Shown: piece after piece, positions 12,001 to 25,700 of the stretch
Numbering within the stretch: the stretch's first letter is position 1
Layout of the letters: every line of letters starts with the position of its first letter
From: Schistosoma mansoni
Lineage: Eukaryota; Platyhelminthes; Trematoda; Strigeidida; Schistosomatidae
Assembly: GCF_000237925.1 (NCBI RefSeq)
Contig: NW_017386115.1
Coordinates: forward strand, 1 to 64,000
Reading direction: 5' to 3'
Length of the DNA stretch: 64,000 nucleotides
Notes under the pieces: generated by a model
What the model saw: only the letters and a program-made list of their open reading frames with translations
What the model was told of the DNA's origin: nothing
Database searches by the model: none
Program-made: the position numbers and the translations under genes

Positions 12001-15000
12001 TTTAAAACTATTTCTTGAATCACAATGGTCAAAAGTATGCTTTAAATAGTTAGCAATATTTATATTATGGGATGGTAATCGGTCGTTGCATAGTAACCTG
12101 ATTTAAATAAAAATAGGTTTATTTTTAACTTGTTTATCTGTTTACACTAAATGTTTACGTAAAAACTGTAGTGGTAATTAACTAGTGACAGCCGTCAGAG
12201 GTTTTACTAAAGCATGTCTTTGTTTATTATTGTCACAGCACGAGTTTTAAGAAGTTTACGTCTGATGTAGTCGAACAGTTGTTAGTTCAGAAAGAAAAAA
12301 CACAAATTTTTTTGATAAGGGCTATTATGGTAAAAACTGATGAGAATAGTGTAGTGCAGATAGTCTTACAAATAAATATGAGGATCGTTAGTTAACGAAC
12401 AGAAATAAACACAAGGTCAGTAGCATTGGGATTAAAGACCTATTACTTCTGTTTTAATTCGATCCTGGTGACATTATCTTTAATTAAAGAATAATTGATG
12501 AAAGCTATAATTTCCTTATATGTATTATACTTATTATTTTTATTGGGTCTTTTGTTACTATTCAGTGTAAGTTTTGTGAACCTCCAGAGATAGTTTGAAA
12601 AACTAAAAGGAAGATTCAGTCAACCTTTCAATCTGACGATTGACAGAAAGTTTCCATAACACTGTTAGAGTATTTATTAGACAAGATAGTACTTTATCAA
12701 CACTAAGTTTATAATGAACATGTAATCCAGTGATAAAATTAAATCTATGTCCATAATTTGTCATTAATTTGTTTGCTTTTTCAAGTGTTGATTAGCTTTT
12801 GAATCAAGATATAGAAGTCAATCCTTGTCTAAGCAACTCTGTTGATTAAACATCTAACTGTTATCTTGTCAGGCATTTTATAACCCTCCTGCAAACCTCT
12901 ATTATTGATAGCCTTGTTAACTACACTCATGTTCACTTACATGTGTAGTTGGTTTATGTGCGATTTTTATCGATACTGAAATTGGTTATTTTTAATTTGT
13001 GGACTATTCGCTTTATATAAAGACTCAGTCACTCATCATCCCCTAAATAGGCTACTACATCAATTCACATACATTCCTCTTAATCTGTCTTTCAAAGTGA
13101 ACGTATGAAAGATATTTTGAAGCACTTTTGTAATCGACTTTTTATTTCTACATTTTACTGGTGTACTTAGTCGACAAGTGCTGGTCGGCACCCTATGCTC
13201 CATTGGGAGTAACAGGCGTAAGTAACTAATTAAGTAACTTAGTCGACAAAGTATGTGAGAAAGTAGAAATTAGGAAAAGATTTTGAAGGTGGCTAGGTCA
13301 TACATTGGAAAATTATCAAACTGCATCAATAAGCAAGCGCTAACTTGGAATCCTAAGTAGAAAAGGAAAAGAAGAAGACCGAAGAACATACTGAGTCGGG
13401 AATTGGATAAAGATATGAAAAGGATAAATAGCAACATGAAACAACTGGGAGGGATCGCCGAAGACGGAGTTGGATGGAGACTACTGGTTGGTGACCTATG
13501 CGTTTCGACGACGGGTAACACGGGTAAGTAAGTAAGTAAACAATGTAAAATCTATATTTTATTAGCATCCTTATCACGTCGTCATAACTGAACCAACAAC
13601 AAGGATTAAAAAAATAATGAAAAATGTTCAATATAAACCAATAATAAATTCATTTCTTTGATTTTCATCGTTCAGTAGGTGAAGTGTCGACACCCATAAT
13701 AAATAAATGTCGTAAAACTGGTAGAAATAGGTTATTTTTTCTCTTACATGTAAACGTTTATGGGGACTTTTTTCCTGATAAACCTTTGAAAGGTTGTCTT
13801 CTAGTCTAGTGAACACACAAATACAAGTAAAAACACGTAAATCCTGTAAATAATTTTTAAATGACGCGAAACGTGCATTTTTCCTGCCACTACAAACTAT
13901 ACATGGTGTAAGCGATGCTTCAGTCAATAAATATATTCAATAACTTCTGAATGTTTCCGAGTTATGTACTGATGTTTTTTTACTACGTTTAAAATGATCG
14001 AGACGATACTAATAGCATAAAGATGAATTCCGTGTTACCAATTTCACTTAATGATTAATGCGTAATAAAATTTCACTGACGTCATAATTTCATACAAGTA
14101 AGGAAAATGTAAAGTGAACTAGACATAAGAAATTAGATGTCTTAGGAAGAAATAGTGAGATCATTAAACACCACCGTATAAACAGTCTATATATGATCTT
14201 GAGCAGTGGAGTTTAACCGGGTCTGTTGTGAGATGATAACTCATTGAAGACAACAGTGAACGTTGGCTCGATTTTGCGGATTGGTTGAAGTTAGAAATTA
14301 ACACCGTTGGATGCCGGCCAGCTCAGTGGTCTAGAGGTTAAGCGTTCGCGCGCGAGACCGACAGTCTCTGAGTTAGAACCTTACAAGGCAAGGTCGTGGA
14401 TGCGCACTTCTGAGGAGTCCCACAATGGGACGAGATGGCGGTCCAGTGCTTGCGGGTTTTCCATGGTGGTCTAGCTTTAATTGAATCATGGACCCTACTA
14501 TTATTCAATTGACGATAATTTAAAATCTCTATCTAGTATCAGAATCACTAATATTTTTCTTTCTAAACTTATGGTTGACACTTTTGATGTTTGAAGCGAA
14601 ATGTACTTAGTTTGCGGTCCAATGCGAAAATCAACACTGGCATGCACGTTCATCTGGATGATAAGCCTAGAATGGGAGGAAATGAGTATATTGTACGCCC
14701 CTGCTACCTACAGTCCATCTGTTCTATAAACCTACCACTGTTTTGATAAATACATGCCAATACATGTAAAGGACTTATAAAAGAAGTAATTAATCTATTG
14801 AAGAGTCTTTCGTAGAAGATTACCAATAAAATCGGAGTTTATTTCGGCTCATTCCATTTTCTCCAGTTTTACTTATCACTATCACACAGAAATAATTTTT
14901 GAAATAATGTATCCTTCGTCTGGTAATTGTGAGACCGTTTACCTACTGAGAGATTCATTTATCGGCATTGAGTATGTAAATTGTGTATTTATATTAGAGA

Positions 15001-18000
15001 AGAATCACAAAATGCAGAGATTTTTAAGCGGTTTAACTACTTTTCACTGCAACTGTATTCCCACTAAGTAGTTGTGTTCGAGAGAATAAGTTTATTGAGT
15101 GTTTTGAACTTACGTTACTTTTCCTTTACTTCCATAAGTTGTGGTTGTAAATGTTACTTCACCATTTTGAATTTGAGGCAGTGGTCCACAATCTTTTTCT
15201 ACAAAACCATAAAATGAATGGTCAAACAAACATAAACTCGAACATTCTTGACATTTTTGATACGCAGAAGACATAAGAATATTGTCGATCAAGATTTCCC
15301 AGAAGTTCATTGAAATTAGTATGTACATGACTTTTATTAAAATAGATATGTGAGGATTTTAAATTTTGAGTGTAACACCATTTCATGGAATGATATTATT
15401 CAGTGAACCATAAAAAAATACAGAGTGTTAAATAACTAGTTCATTTTAGTATCGAATTCTTCAGTTTTTCATATTTATCACCTTACTAGAGATGTAATCC
15501 AAAATCTCAAGATTTTGAGGCAGGAGCTTTAGCATAAAGCCATTGAGATGTTTCCCAATGTTTCACACTTTTAGTGTCAGTGATGATTATTTATTGCTGT
15601 TTTGCCCCGATAAGGATAATAAATGGTAACTTTGGTATCCATTTATGGACCAATATTATGCATATAATTTTTATCGTATATGTGCTAAATAATTAAACTA
15701 TTCATATTCATGTTCCTTTCATTATAAGCTTTATTTTGACCTATAGACTAATATTGTACGATTTACCATTCTTGAGTTATCCATAGTCTATTAATTGCTA
15801 CCTCCCACATTCACAGCCACATTTGGCTAAATCTTGTACAAATGTTATTTTCTATTTTATTGGTACAATGTAGTCAGTTTGATTGGTATATAAACTCAGT
15901 ATATTTGAAATATAATGATTCATACCACACGGGCTGTTCTGGACTCAACTGGCTGGGCTAGGCAGAAGCACGACCAATAAGTATTCTAGACTGCTCGTAC
16001 GATTTCTGTGTGTCACTGTTCCAATCGATAAATCGCTGCTCTTTGATTAACGGTCTTATCACATCATACGTTAACAGGGCATCCACTCAGCCACAAGTTA
16101 TAGAAATTGCCATCAGAGAAACCTGTCTCATTGTACTTGGTTAGATATGCTCCATCGGTAACAGTTTTTCACTGAAACCTTGATAATTCACACCTCAATA
16201 TAATTTGATATGTAGATTCACTCCAGATCACTTACTTTGTAAAATCAAACATAGTGCATCATAAACAAGCAGTTTATACATAGTTTTAAACCATTCATTC
16301 CTCAAGTGTGCAAAAAAAACCATTCATTGGCTTGATAATTACCATCAATAAGTAAGCGATAAATTCTTGATGACTGATGCTTAGATGCAGTGTAACTTTT
16401 TTCACAATTACTGTCACATGTACAAAGGGAATCATTTCTAGAATCCTTTTTGTAATGGTGAATACATTAGACCAATAATCTTTTAATAATGAATATTGAT
16501 AAAAATTAGTGATTTTTGACTGTCTTTAACCATCTAGGTTTCACAAAAATGTTCTTTACATTTGAGTGGGAGTTTTTACTGTGAGTACTTGAAATTTTAT
16601 ACTTGGTTATGGAAAGTAATTGAGACTAAGTAACATCGGTAAGAGAGTTTTCGGCGAGACGATAATTTATGGACGAACCAATCAGATTAGAGATAAAAAA
16701 TCTTATGTTTTGGCCAGAAATTCATCCACTCATTCGGCTAAATACCATTTCGGCATTATAGCTGATGTCCGTTCGTGATGAAAACATTAAACATAATTTC
16801 TAACCCTAACGTTCAACTGTAAATCTTAATCCTAGTCCCTTGCACTAATTTATAATCTTTAATTGGCCCTAGTAAGTAGATGGACATTTTCAAGGTCATT
16901 TCAGCGTCTCTCGAAGACTTTCCATAAATTATAATCTCACTGTAGTGCCTACATCAGTTTATCATAAAGAAATTCTCTAGTCTCTTTGGTGAGACTATAA
17001 ATTATGGACGAGCCAATCAGAAACGTCTGAGGGTCACGGCACCAATTCCAATACCTGATGCTCAAGTGCGATCGGTTCACAGAGGCTTTTAGAGAAGAAG
17101 TGACAAATAAGCGTCTACAATAAATGGGACTACTGAAAGGTTCCTATATTTATAATTGCGGTGATCAAATGACTTGTAGATCTTGTGCAGACTACCGTAA
17201 TGATATTGTCTTTCGGTGTAACTCATGTTGGAGGAAGAAGTATACTAGAGTAGGAACTTTTTTCGTTCGATCCAGATTGAGACTAAGGCAAATTATAATA
17301 ATTGCTGTGAATTGTATAGTTAAAACACCAGTAACATCGGCTGCAATATCCTCAAATGTTACTGAAGCTTCGGCCTTTCGGTGGTATGAGTGTTGTAGAA
17401 ATATATGCGTAATAAAAATGACAATCTAACGCAATCAGAGTACACACAAATAATATTGAGGCTATGTGGCCGAGGTTGAAAGAGTATTTGTGGCCTTATC
17501 ATGGTTCCAGAGACCTACTATTATGGATCCATCTAGATGAGTTCCTCTACCGTATGCATTACGATTGTAGAACCTTTGAACCTCTTTTTAACCTTGTCAA
17601 GTTTTTGGACAATGTAAAATAAATGTAGCCACTCTAATTCTTTAGTTTTGTATATATTTTTATTCTATACTATCTGTTTCCTGATTGAGTAATATTTATT
17701 ATAGTTGAAAGCGTGAGTCAATTGAAGCTAGACCACCATGGAAAACCTGGAAACACTGGACGGCCGTTTCGTCCTATCGGTCTATCGGTTAAGGGCTTCG
17801 GCTCGGGACTGGTAGGTCCTGGGTTCGAATCTAACTCGCGAGAGTGGGTTCGTGGATGCGCACTGCTGAGGAGTCCCATAATAGGACGAAACGGCCGTCC
17901 AGTGTTTCCAGGTTTTCCATGGTGGTCTAGTTTCAATTGACTCACGCTTTCAACTATAATAAATACTAAATCTCCACAAAACCCCTTCTATAATGAGTAA

Positions 18001-19865
18001 TATTTGTCAAGGTTAGTTGAAATTCGTTTAAAGTTCGTCCATAAATTATTCCCTCGCGACAGACATAACTTATTATTTCATTTGCCTTCACCACACATTT
18101 TTTTATTGAGTATTTCATCATTTGGTCTTTTATTAACTATTATGAAGTTGGTTCGTAGTTTATAAAATTAGAGATTTAAGTATGACACTTACTACAATAG
18201 TCATAAGAAAAATACTTTAAAGTAAATGGTAATCCGAATAACGATCACATACTTTTACAATACGGTTCTGTTCCACTCCATTTTCCGTTTGTTTGACAAA
18301 CTCTTTGCGAAGATCCATGAAGTTCATAACCTTCATCACATTTAGATATATGAGTTCCATTGACATTATGTGAACTAATCACACTATTACCATTCAAAAT
18401 TGCTTGTGGTTCTGTACAGGTAATGGCTATTTCAATGAAAACGATAATCATAAATAAATAAATAAATCCTGGTGCTACTCTCTATAAACGGTCATCTATT
18501 GTGATTGTTAAGAAGTCTTACATGTATTATATATACCCCAACTTATTCGGACCGTCATAAGTGAGAAACGCAAGACCAAGTACAACAAGTTAAAATCAGT
18601 ATATTCCTGTCAACAACAACCCGACGTAGTCAGTAAGTGACAAGTTCGGGTCAACATTATTATCTTCATTTACACTTGAACACTCTAAAGGACATATATT
18701 GAAAGCTCATTAGGTTTTGATCATAACCAGATATTGAGTTTCAATGTTATTTCATGTTATTTTTCATATGTCAGTTGTAAATTATTTTCGATATTTCTAG
18801 TGTATCATAATAACGACTATTATTATGTACATTTCAACTTGTTAGTCCGTTCACTTCATTCTTACATTAAGTTCTTCGCTTACCATCGATCTGCTACAAA
18901 CTCTCCTATTACCGATGGCCAAGGTAGAGAAAGTGGTGTACAAACTTCCTTTTGATACAAAAGTTTGGTTTTTGAGCGTGGATTGCGATGGCTTCAGCAA
19001 TGTACAAAAGACAATTCGTTCCTTCTTTATTTACCAAATGTTAAAATGGAAATTTTTACCAAATATTAATGAATCTAATAGATTCGTAAGTGGATAATAT
19101 TCAACTTACCTTGACATATTACCTCTTCTCCCGACCATGATCCATTTTCTAAGCAAATACGTCTACAACCTGAGAATATTGAAGTCATAACTTGTACATT
19201 TCTGGTATAATAATTTATGAATATAAAACTTTGTAACATGTTTAAAATAATTAGACTCTTTAAATTATTTGATTATGAAGTACTGATTAATGTCTCGTTC
19301 ACTAATCCCATTAGTGTTGATCAACTTTCATTGATTGAATCGAAATGTGACCACTATTCCAGTAAGCTTGACATACAAAGTTCAAATTCTATTAGGTATA
19401 TAATTTGCACCAAGATTCTAGTACTCTTTCATAAGAAGTGCCAATCAGAATGAAAACTAGGTTCAGAGTTTTCCCTTGACTACCTTCAACTACCTGACAT
19501 AAAGTGGGTTCTAGATAGTGATTTTTATCTTTATTCTGCACGAACTTCAAAGCTTCATGGTATCATTCATCTGTAAAGTACCTTTGTGAATTGATTCGAC
19601 TATTTTAGGCTGATAAAAAGTAGTGTTTCTTGGCATAAATGAGTCGCGTGAATGAAAACAAATATGAAATACTTACTTATTCAGGTGAATAGAGCAATGG
19701 TTTCAGTTGTTTTTCGTTCAAAGTAAAATGTCAACCAAATTATATTAAACTGATGTACTGAGTGATAAACTATTTAATTGTATACGTTGACTTTAATAGG
19801 TAGTTATATAAAATCCTCAGCCTGTTGTTTACATTGACTTATGAGTGTAAGTGTTCACAAAATAA

Positions 19866-19917
<52 letters not shown>

Positions 19918-22743
19918 GATTACATTGTGATATCCCACTAAACAGAAATTTGTATTACTGACGTTTCTTAACTCAATATATGTCACATCTTCGAATTAAA
20001 AAATAACTAACTGAAATAAATTAACACAAGTTTAAATAGAAAGAAACAAACAAAGCAGAATATTTTTATTGCGATCAAAATCACAACAAGTCTGAACTTG
20101 TCAATGTCATGTTAGGTTCGGTTAAGGTGATCCTGTATGATAAATCACTGTGTTTTTACTTTTGTGGATGACGATGGGTATGAAAAATGTTTCATTTGTA
20201 ATATGAAATAGGGGATTTACGATCTTTTGTAATCTTTTCAGAAAAATTCACTTGGTATTGTTCATTTGAATCTTCCCATTGATGTTTCAGACCGAAATGG
20301 ACCAGTCTCTTATTGACATATGTTCATATTGTGCGTATCGCCTCCATATAGTCTTAATTCACAAGCTTTATAAGCAATGATGGATAGTGGCTAGCAATGG
20401 GATCCAGTTTGACGAGCGTTTCGTCCTGTTTGGGGCTCGTCAGCTGGATGTAGACTGCATCTCAGAGTTGATGTTCGCTCTGCGAAGCTATTTATAAACC
20501 AGACATCCCGCTAAGAAACGTTGTAGTTAAAACTAAAAATAATATCGTATTTACATCCACTGAAGTATGTGTCTACAAACAAGTTGTGTCGATGATGATG
20601 CATTCTTCATTGGAATGTCTTCTCGTGAAACCTCGACTCGTTCAAGGGAACTCTTAAGTTGGACAAAAGGCTTTGCAAATAATCTATTAGAGTTGGAAAA
20701 TCTATAAATTAAATCAGTGAAAGCAGTATATGCTATTTTCGGTAATATCAAAATAATTGTGAAATATTTTTCTAAATATAAAGGCCAGTAGCCGAAGCAT
20801 TTCATATAATGCTCAATCCGTTTTCCCCCTATTGGAAAAAAAGACGGTCGAACTATTTTTTCCTAAAAGCACATCTGACTGTATTCATATTCTACACAAT
20901 CTATACATGTACAACTTTTAACTGGACTATTTTACCTTAAAAATGATACATTTTTCATATTCATTATCATACACAAAAACAAAAACACAATGATTTAGCA
21001 TATATAATTACCTTAACTGAACCTAACATGACATTGACAGGTTCGAACATATGATTACCCTAAAAATACTTTCATTTATAAGAAACCTTGAAAACATTTT
21101 TCAGATGTGTTAGAATCCTGAGCTCATTGGAATTTTTATAGCGTACTAATTTCTTCTCAAAGAAACTTACGAGTAGATCCATTTTCATATTGTCCACTGA
21201 AATTTGGCTCTGAAGTATACTTTTACAGATTCTACTAGTATTTGACCACAGATACCTTAGAAATATTGCTCTCATGTGCTGGGAATACGGGGCAAGTGAT
21301 AGTGAGGTTTAGACGCAAAGTATTAGGGAATTATGGTAAATCAATTGATGAAGTTGTGAATCTTCATCGACTGAGATGGTTGGATCACGTGTTACGTATG
21401 CCTGAACACCGATTACCACGACGCGCTATACTGACTAGTATTGGCGATCGTTGGAAGAGAGTAAGGGGCAGCCAAACCAAAACGTGGCATCAGTCCTTGA
21501 AGTCTTTAACTTCTGGTCTGAGCCATGTTGGTAGATGCAGACTACTTGGTTGGGGTCCGCGTGACTATCGTAACCCAATTGTTGTTTACTCTGAATGACA
21601 TAATTAGTATATATATGGTGAGGGTCAGGTATAGAATATATTTTGGCAGAAGATCGATAAGGAAAGAACAAGAACGAAGCGCAATCGGTATGAAAACGCA
21701 TGAACAATGAGATCATAGAAGATGGACTGATATTTACAGAAGGAACAGCCAAGATTGAGACAATTGATTTTTATTTTGCAGATTAACTGTTTACTGTATG
21801 GTTATCAGATTTTAGTGAGATAGTTTGTTATTTGTGCTTAAATACTTTGATTGTCCCCACCCGTGTTCTGTTCACAACAATAGTATTAAATGCGTAATGA
21901 TGTTTATTATAGATAGAATTCCATCGATAATGATTGTTTGATCAATACTGAACAGATGCAAGCAGGTTAATCAAAACTAACAAAACTTTTACTTTTCTAT
22001 CAAACATCAATCCATGATGCATGTCACAAGAAGCTTTTTGTAATGGAGGTTAAAAAACAAACTTATTAATGTTTGTGTCTAAAAACGACTTGTCTAGGAG
22101 CTAAGGATGGAAACATGTAAATAAGTGCCAAGACAATCTTCAGTTTAGAAAATTTCACTCTTTGTGAATTCGTTTGATTTACACAAGCTTTGTAGTGTAA
22201 GCTGGGGATTATCATTACTAGTTGTATACGAAAATTAGATAGTTTCAAGTATAATTCAAGTATAGTTCCTAGAATGACCACTTCATTTTGTATTTATCAG
22301 TTCGACTGCTCCTGTGGAACAAGTTATATTGGTCGAAGTTCTAGGAATTTACATTTTCGTGCTCGTGAACACCTCCCAGCGTGGCTAAGCAAAGGTCTGA
22401 TGAGGAAAGTAAACAGCTCGATTTTGGCCCATTTAGTACAAACTGGTCATAGTGCCAGTATAAACCAATCTTTTTCAATTATTTATAGGGTCAGTAACTT
22501 TTTGCCTAAGCTTGTCAGACTTAAAGTCCTTCAAACGGCGGAGGCAGTAGCCATCAGAATGAAGAAACCTGAGCTGTGTGTACAGAAGAAATATCTCCAA
22601 CCCCTACTTCTCCCTTGGCCAACCACAAGGCCAATTAATGAACAATCATCTTAGCTATTGTATGACCTAATTTGACTATGTACTTACGACCTTTCGTAGT
22701 CAAATGCAATTGTCTCTCTTATCTTTATTCACAAATCTTTGTA

Positions 22744-22789
<46 letters not shown>

Positions 22790-25700
22790 GGTTAAATATC
22801 ATTATTAATCCCCCCTAAACATGATTCATTCACATCTCATTGATCCCTCCTTATTACGTCTCACTAATTTTTCATACATTCAGTCTTCCACTTGATCGAA
22901 TTGTAATTGCACTATCATATCTCTCTCACCCTATCTGACCCATATTTATTCTGATCACGGATCTTAAATTTTCACTTTACGTATATACAGATTCAAGTTA
23001 ACATTGTATATGAGTCATATCAACATTGACAATTTTATTCTATTTGATTTGACATTCCTAAATTTACATGCATTAAACGATGTACTTTGCCTTTAACCTG
23101 GCCATTTTCTCGGATTATTAATTTGGATATATAATTGTAGAACCTGAAAAGAATTTATCGAAAAGAATATTCTTCGTTCAAATATTAGTCTTTTAATATG
23201 ATTTTTAAACGAATATAACATAATTTATAATAAACAACCATTGAGTGGTAACTAATATCGTGTTTGTTAAGTTTATGATGCTAATACCATTGATCTAGTT
23301 ACCAACCATCCAAGAAACTGGATATTGAGTGTACATTGTTTCTAAGTTGCGAGTGTGCAGCAGTTGACACTAGACCATAGACTCTGGAGTTTATGAACAA
23401 GGTTCATTTGTAAACCTTAGCGAGTGATATTTTTTGTGGGATCAAAACCAATTTCACATATCATCGGATTCAAAGATATAAGGATTGAACTAATAAGGGT
23501 GGGACGGCTGAAGTCGGTAGTTCTGCCTTCAGGTCTGTACTAATAAGAGGAATATAGATATACATAATATAGTTACTGAACATTTATACAATAGGAATAC
23601 ACATCCCACTCAAACCAATCATGACAAAAAGCTTAGGAATAATCGATCTTTTATAACTAACCTAAGCCACTCTCCAGTGACAACAAACCAGTATCGCAAT
23701 GTACTCTATAACCTTCTGAACATGAGATAATTGCCTCTGATTGAAAACTTTGATCATATTTGTATTGAATATATCCGTAAGCTGGCTCTTTTATAAAACC
23801 GCATGACACTCCTGTAACATAAACATTAATTAATTAATGAAACTTGTGAAGCTGAATACTAGTGTTCAAAATGTAATTCCATGAGCATAAGACACAAAAT
23901 ATCGTTACACTAGATATAGTTAGATAATGGTTCTGAGGTTCAAAGGTTCAAACTCCTAACTTTAAGAAGACCTCGATTTCACTTACTCATTCTCTTTTGA
24001 ATGGATTTCCTGAATTTTCGCTAACTTACGATGAACTGTGAAGTTCAACCGTTAAAGGAAAAATATAGAAGGAAGTAACTGAATTATATGATGTTAAAGC
24101 CAAATCATGGAACGATAGAAGTTAAATCTATAAGTCACTTTGTTTCAAGACGATAGTCCAAGTATATTGTTTTCTTAGCAAATCTGAAGATCACTGAACC
24201 CATCTTCTGTTGAGTGACCGAATGCTCACTTCTCGTATGCAGTCTGATCTGCTTGCATATAAAATACGTATGTTTGTAATATATTATTCATATAGCGGAG
24301 GCTGTTATTTGTGTTCTGAACCAAACGGGCCGGGCTAGACAACAGGCTGCTAACTGTACCGAATCTTTTGTTAACTCCGAAACATACTGTTCGAATTGGC
24401 TAAAACAATTCTTTCCTAATTTTCTAGCATAAATCTGGGAAGTGTCATAATTTCGTAATTCGCGTTTCTTTGTTTGTCCAACCCGAGGTATTTTATTTAC
24501 TATAAAATTAAATATTATTGCTTGAGGCAATAATTTAGCCAAGTAAAAATTATCTTAACATTAAATTAATTGAAAAACGGTCTAAAGCTCTAGTTGTGCT
24601 TACTCTCACATTTCAGTTCTGAATAGTTCCATTCCGTTCCAACACATGATGCTTCTATAAACTGTCTCTCTGAATCCATATATCCAGGAATACATTCAAT
24701 TCTCACTTTTTCACCTGATCGAAAATCATCACGAATCTTCTCTGGGACATTTTGATTTGGTTGAATTATTCGTGTATTTAAGATAGCCGGTGGACTAAAA
24801 CAAGCTTATATAAGTTGAAAATGAACTAATTATTTGTACAGATTAAAAAGTATCGAAATAAATGCGTCAAAAGTTGCTTAATTACATAACGGCCAGACAA
24901 CGATTGTACATACACTATCACTTACATGTTTACCATAAACTTTAACAGTATGTACTCCTAAATGTGAACAAACGATGTTATTGAACAGAACAATCTACTC
25001 GTTAGTCAGTGGAAGATTTTAAAAGCTTTAAATTACGTTATGTTCTCTGAGCTAGCCTTTGAGCTCACAATCAATTAAGAAGTTTTAGTTGTCTTTCTAG
25101 ATAAAATTTACTGGGGTCAAATCGGATTCCACAACCTGTATATATATCTGAATAGAAACTGTGAGCGAAACTACATGAAATGTTATAACTCATATTAGTG
25201 TACAAGGAGTCAGGAATATAAGTTTGATTGAGGAAAATTCGGTATGCTGAACTGAGGATATTCAAAGAACCAAAGATGATTTCAGTATGCATGGCTTTCA
25301 GGTGTTTCTGTAATCACTAGATATGCCAACATAGACTCCATTTGTCCATTCATAAGGAGAAAGTAAACCAGAGAAGACAAATAGTAGAAATACCAAGACA
25401 GGTAAGTCTTGGTAAATCTCACGAAAAAACACTCACTGACTATTTCATGAGAACGGACTGAATTATCACTATTGGGACACTTAAGAACACGTTTTCTCTG
25501 AAGCTTCGGATGATATTGTTCAGAGCTACAATAAAAGGTGTACAATTAAATTATGAACTCAATGAACATAAGACAACCTAAATTTTGATATGCTTTATTA
25601 ATAAACTGATTCATTTACACACTACTTTAGAATACTATAGTCATCATATTGTAGTATCAGTTTATTTGTTAAGCCCATATACTTTATCCTAGCTACTGGC

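Larger units (their letters stand above)
16985..18052 (+). mobile_element. Internally deleted Merlin DNA transposon carrying a nested SINE
   Basis: The left end GGTGAGACTATAAATTATGG pairs with a right end near 18027-18052 containing GTTCGTCCATAAATTATTCC. Inside are two separated parts of an ISXO2/IS1016-type (Merlin) transposase, listed below, and a foldback SINE at 17698-17994 flanked by the 11-bp duplication GAGTAATATTT. Merlin elements are known from schistosomes; this copy cannot encode an active enzyme. Confidence 0.75.

Noticed and set aside
17713-17945. Two opposite-strand 75-residue frames with the same N- and C-terminal sequence
   Set aside because: They are the two readings of the palindromic foldback SINE, not genes.
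24604-24794. A strong acceptor TTGTTTTAG that would start LEV-9-like exon 3 at 24794
   Set aside because: It would be phase 2 after a phase-1 donor and would drop the first cysteine of CCP2. The acceptor ending at 24805 (TATATAAG) restores phase 1 and the cysteine.
25071-25545. Two reverse-strand frames as extra LEV-9-like exons between exons 2 and 3
   Set aside because: Their best splice sites give incompatible phases, they lack the CCP cysteine/Trp pattern, and exons 2 and 3 already join in frame to give eight CCPs.
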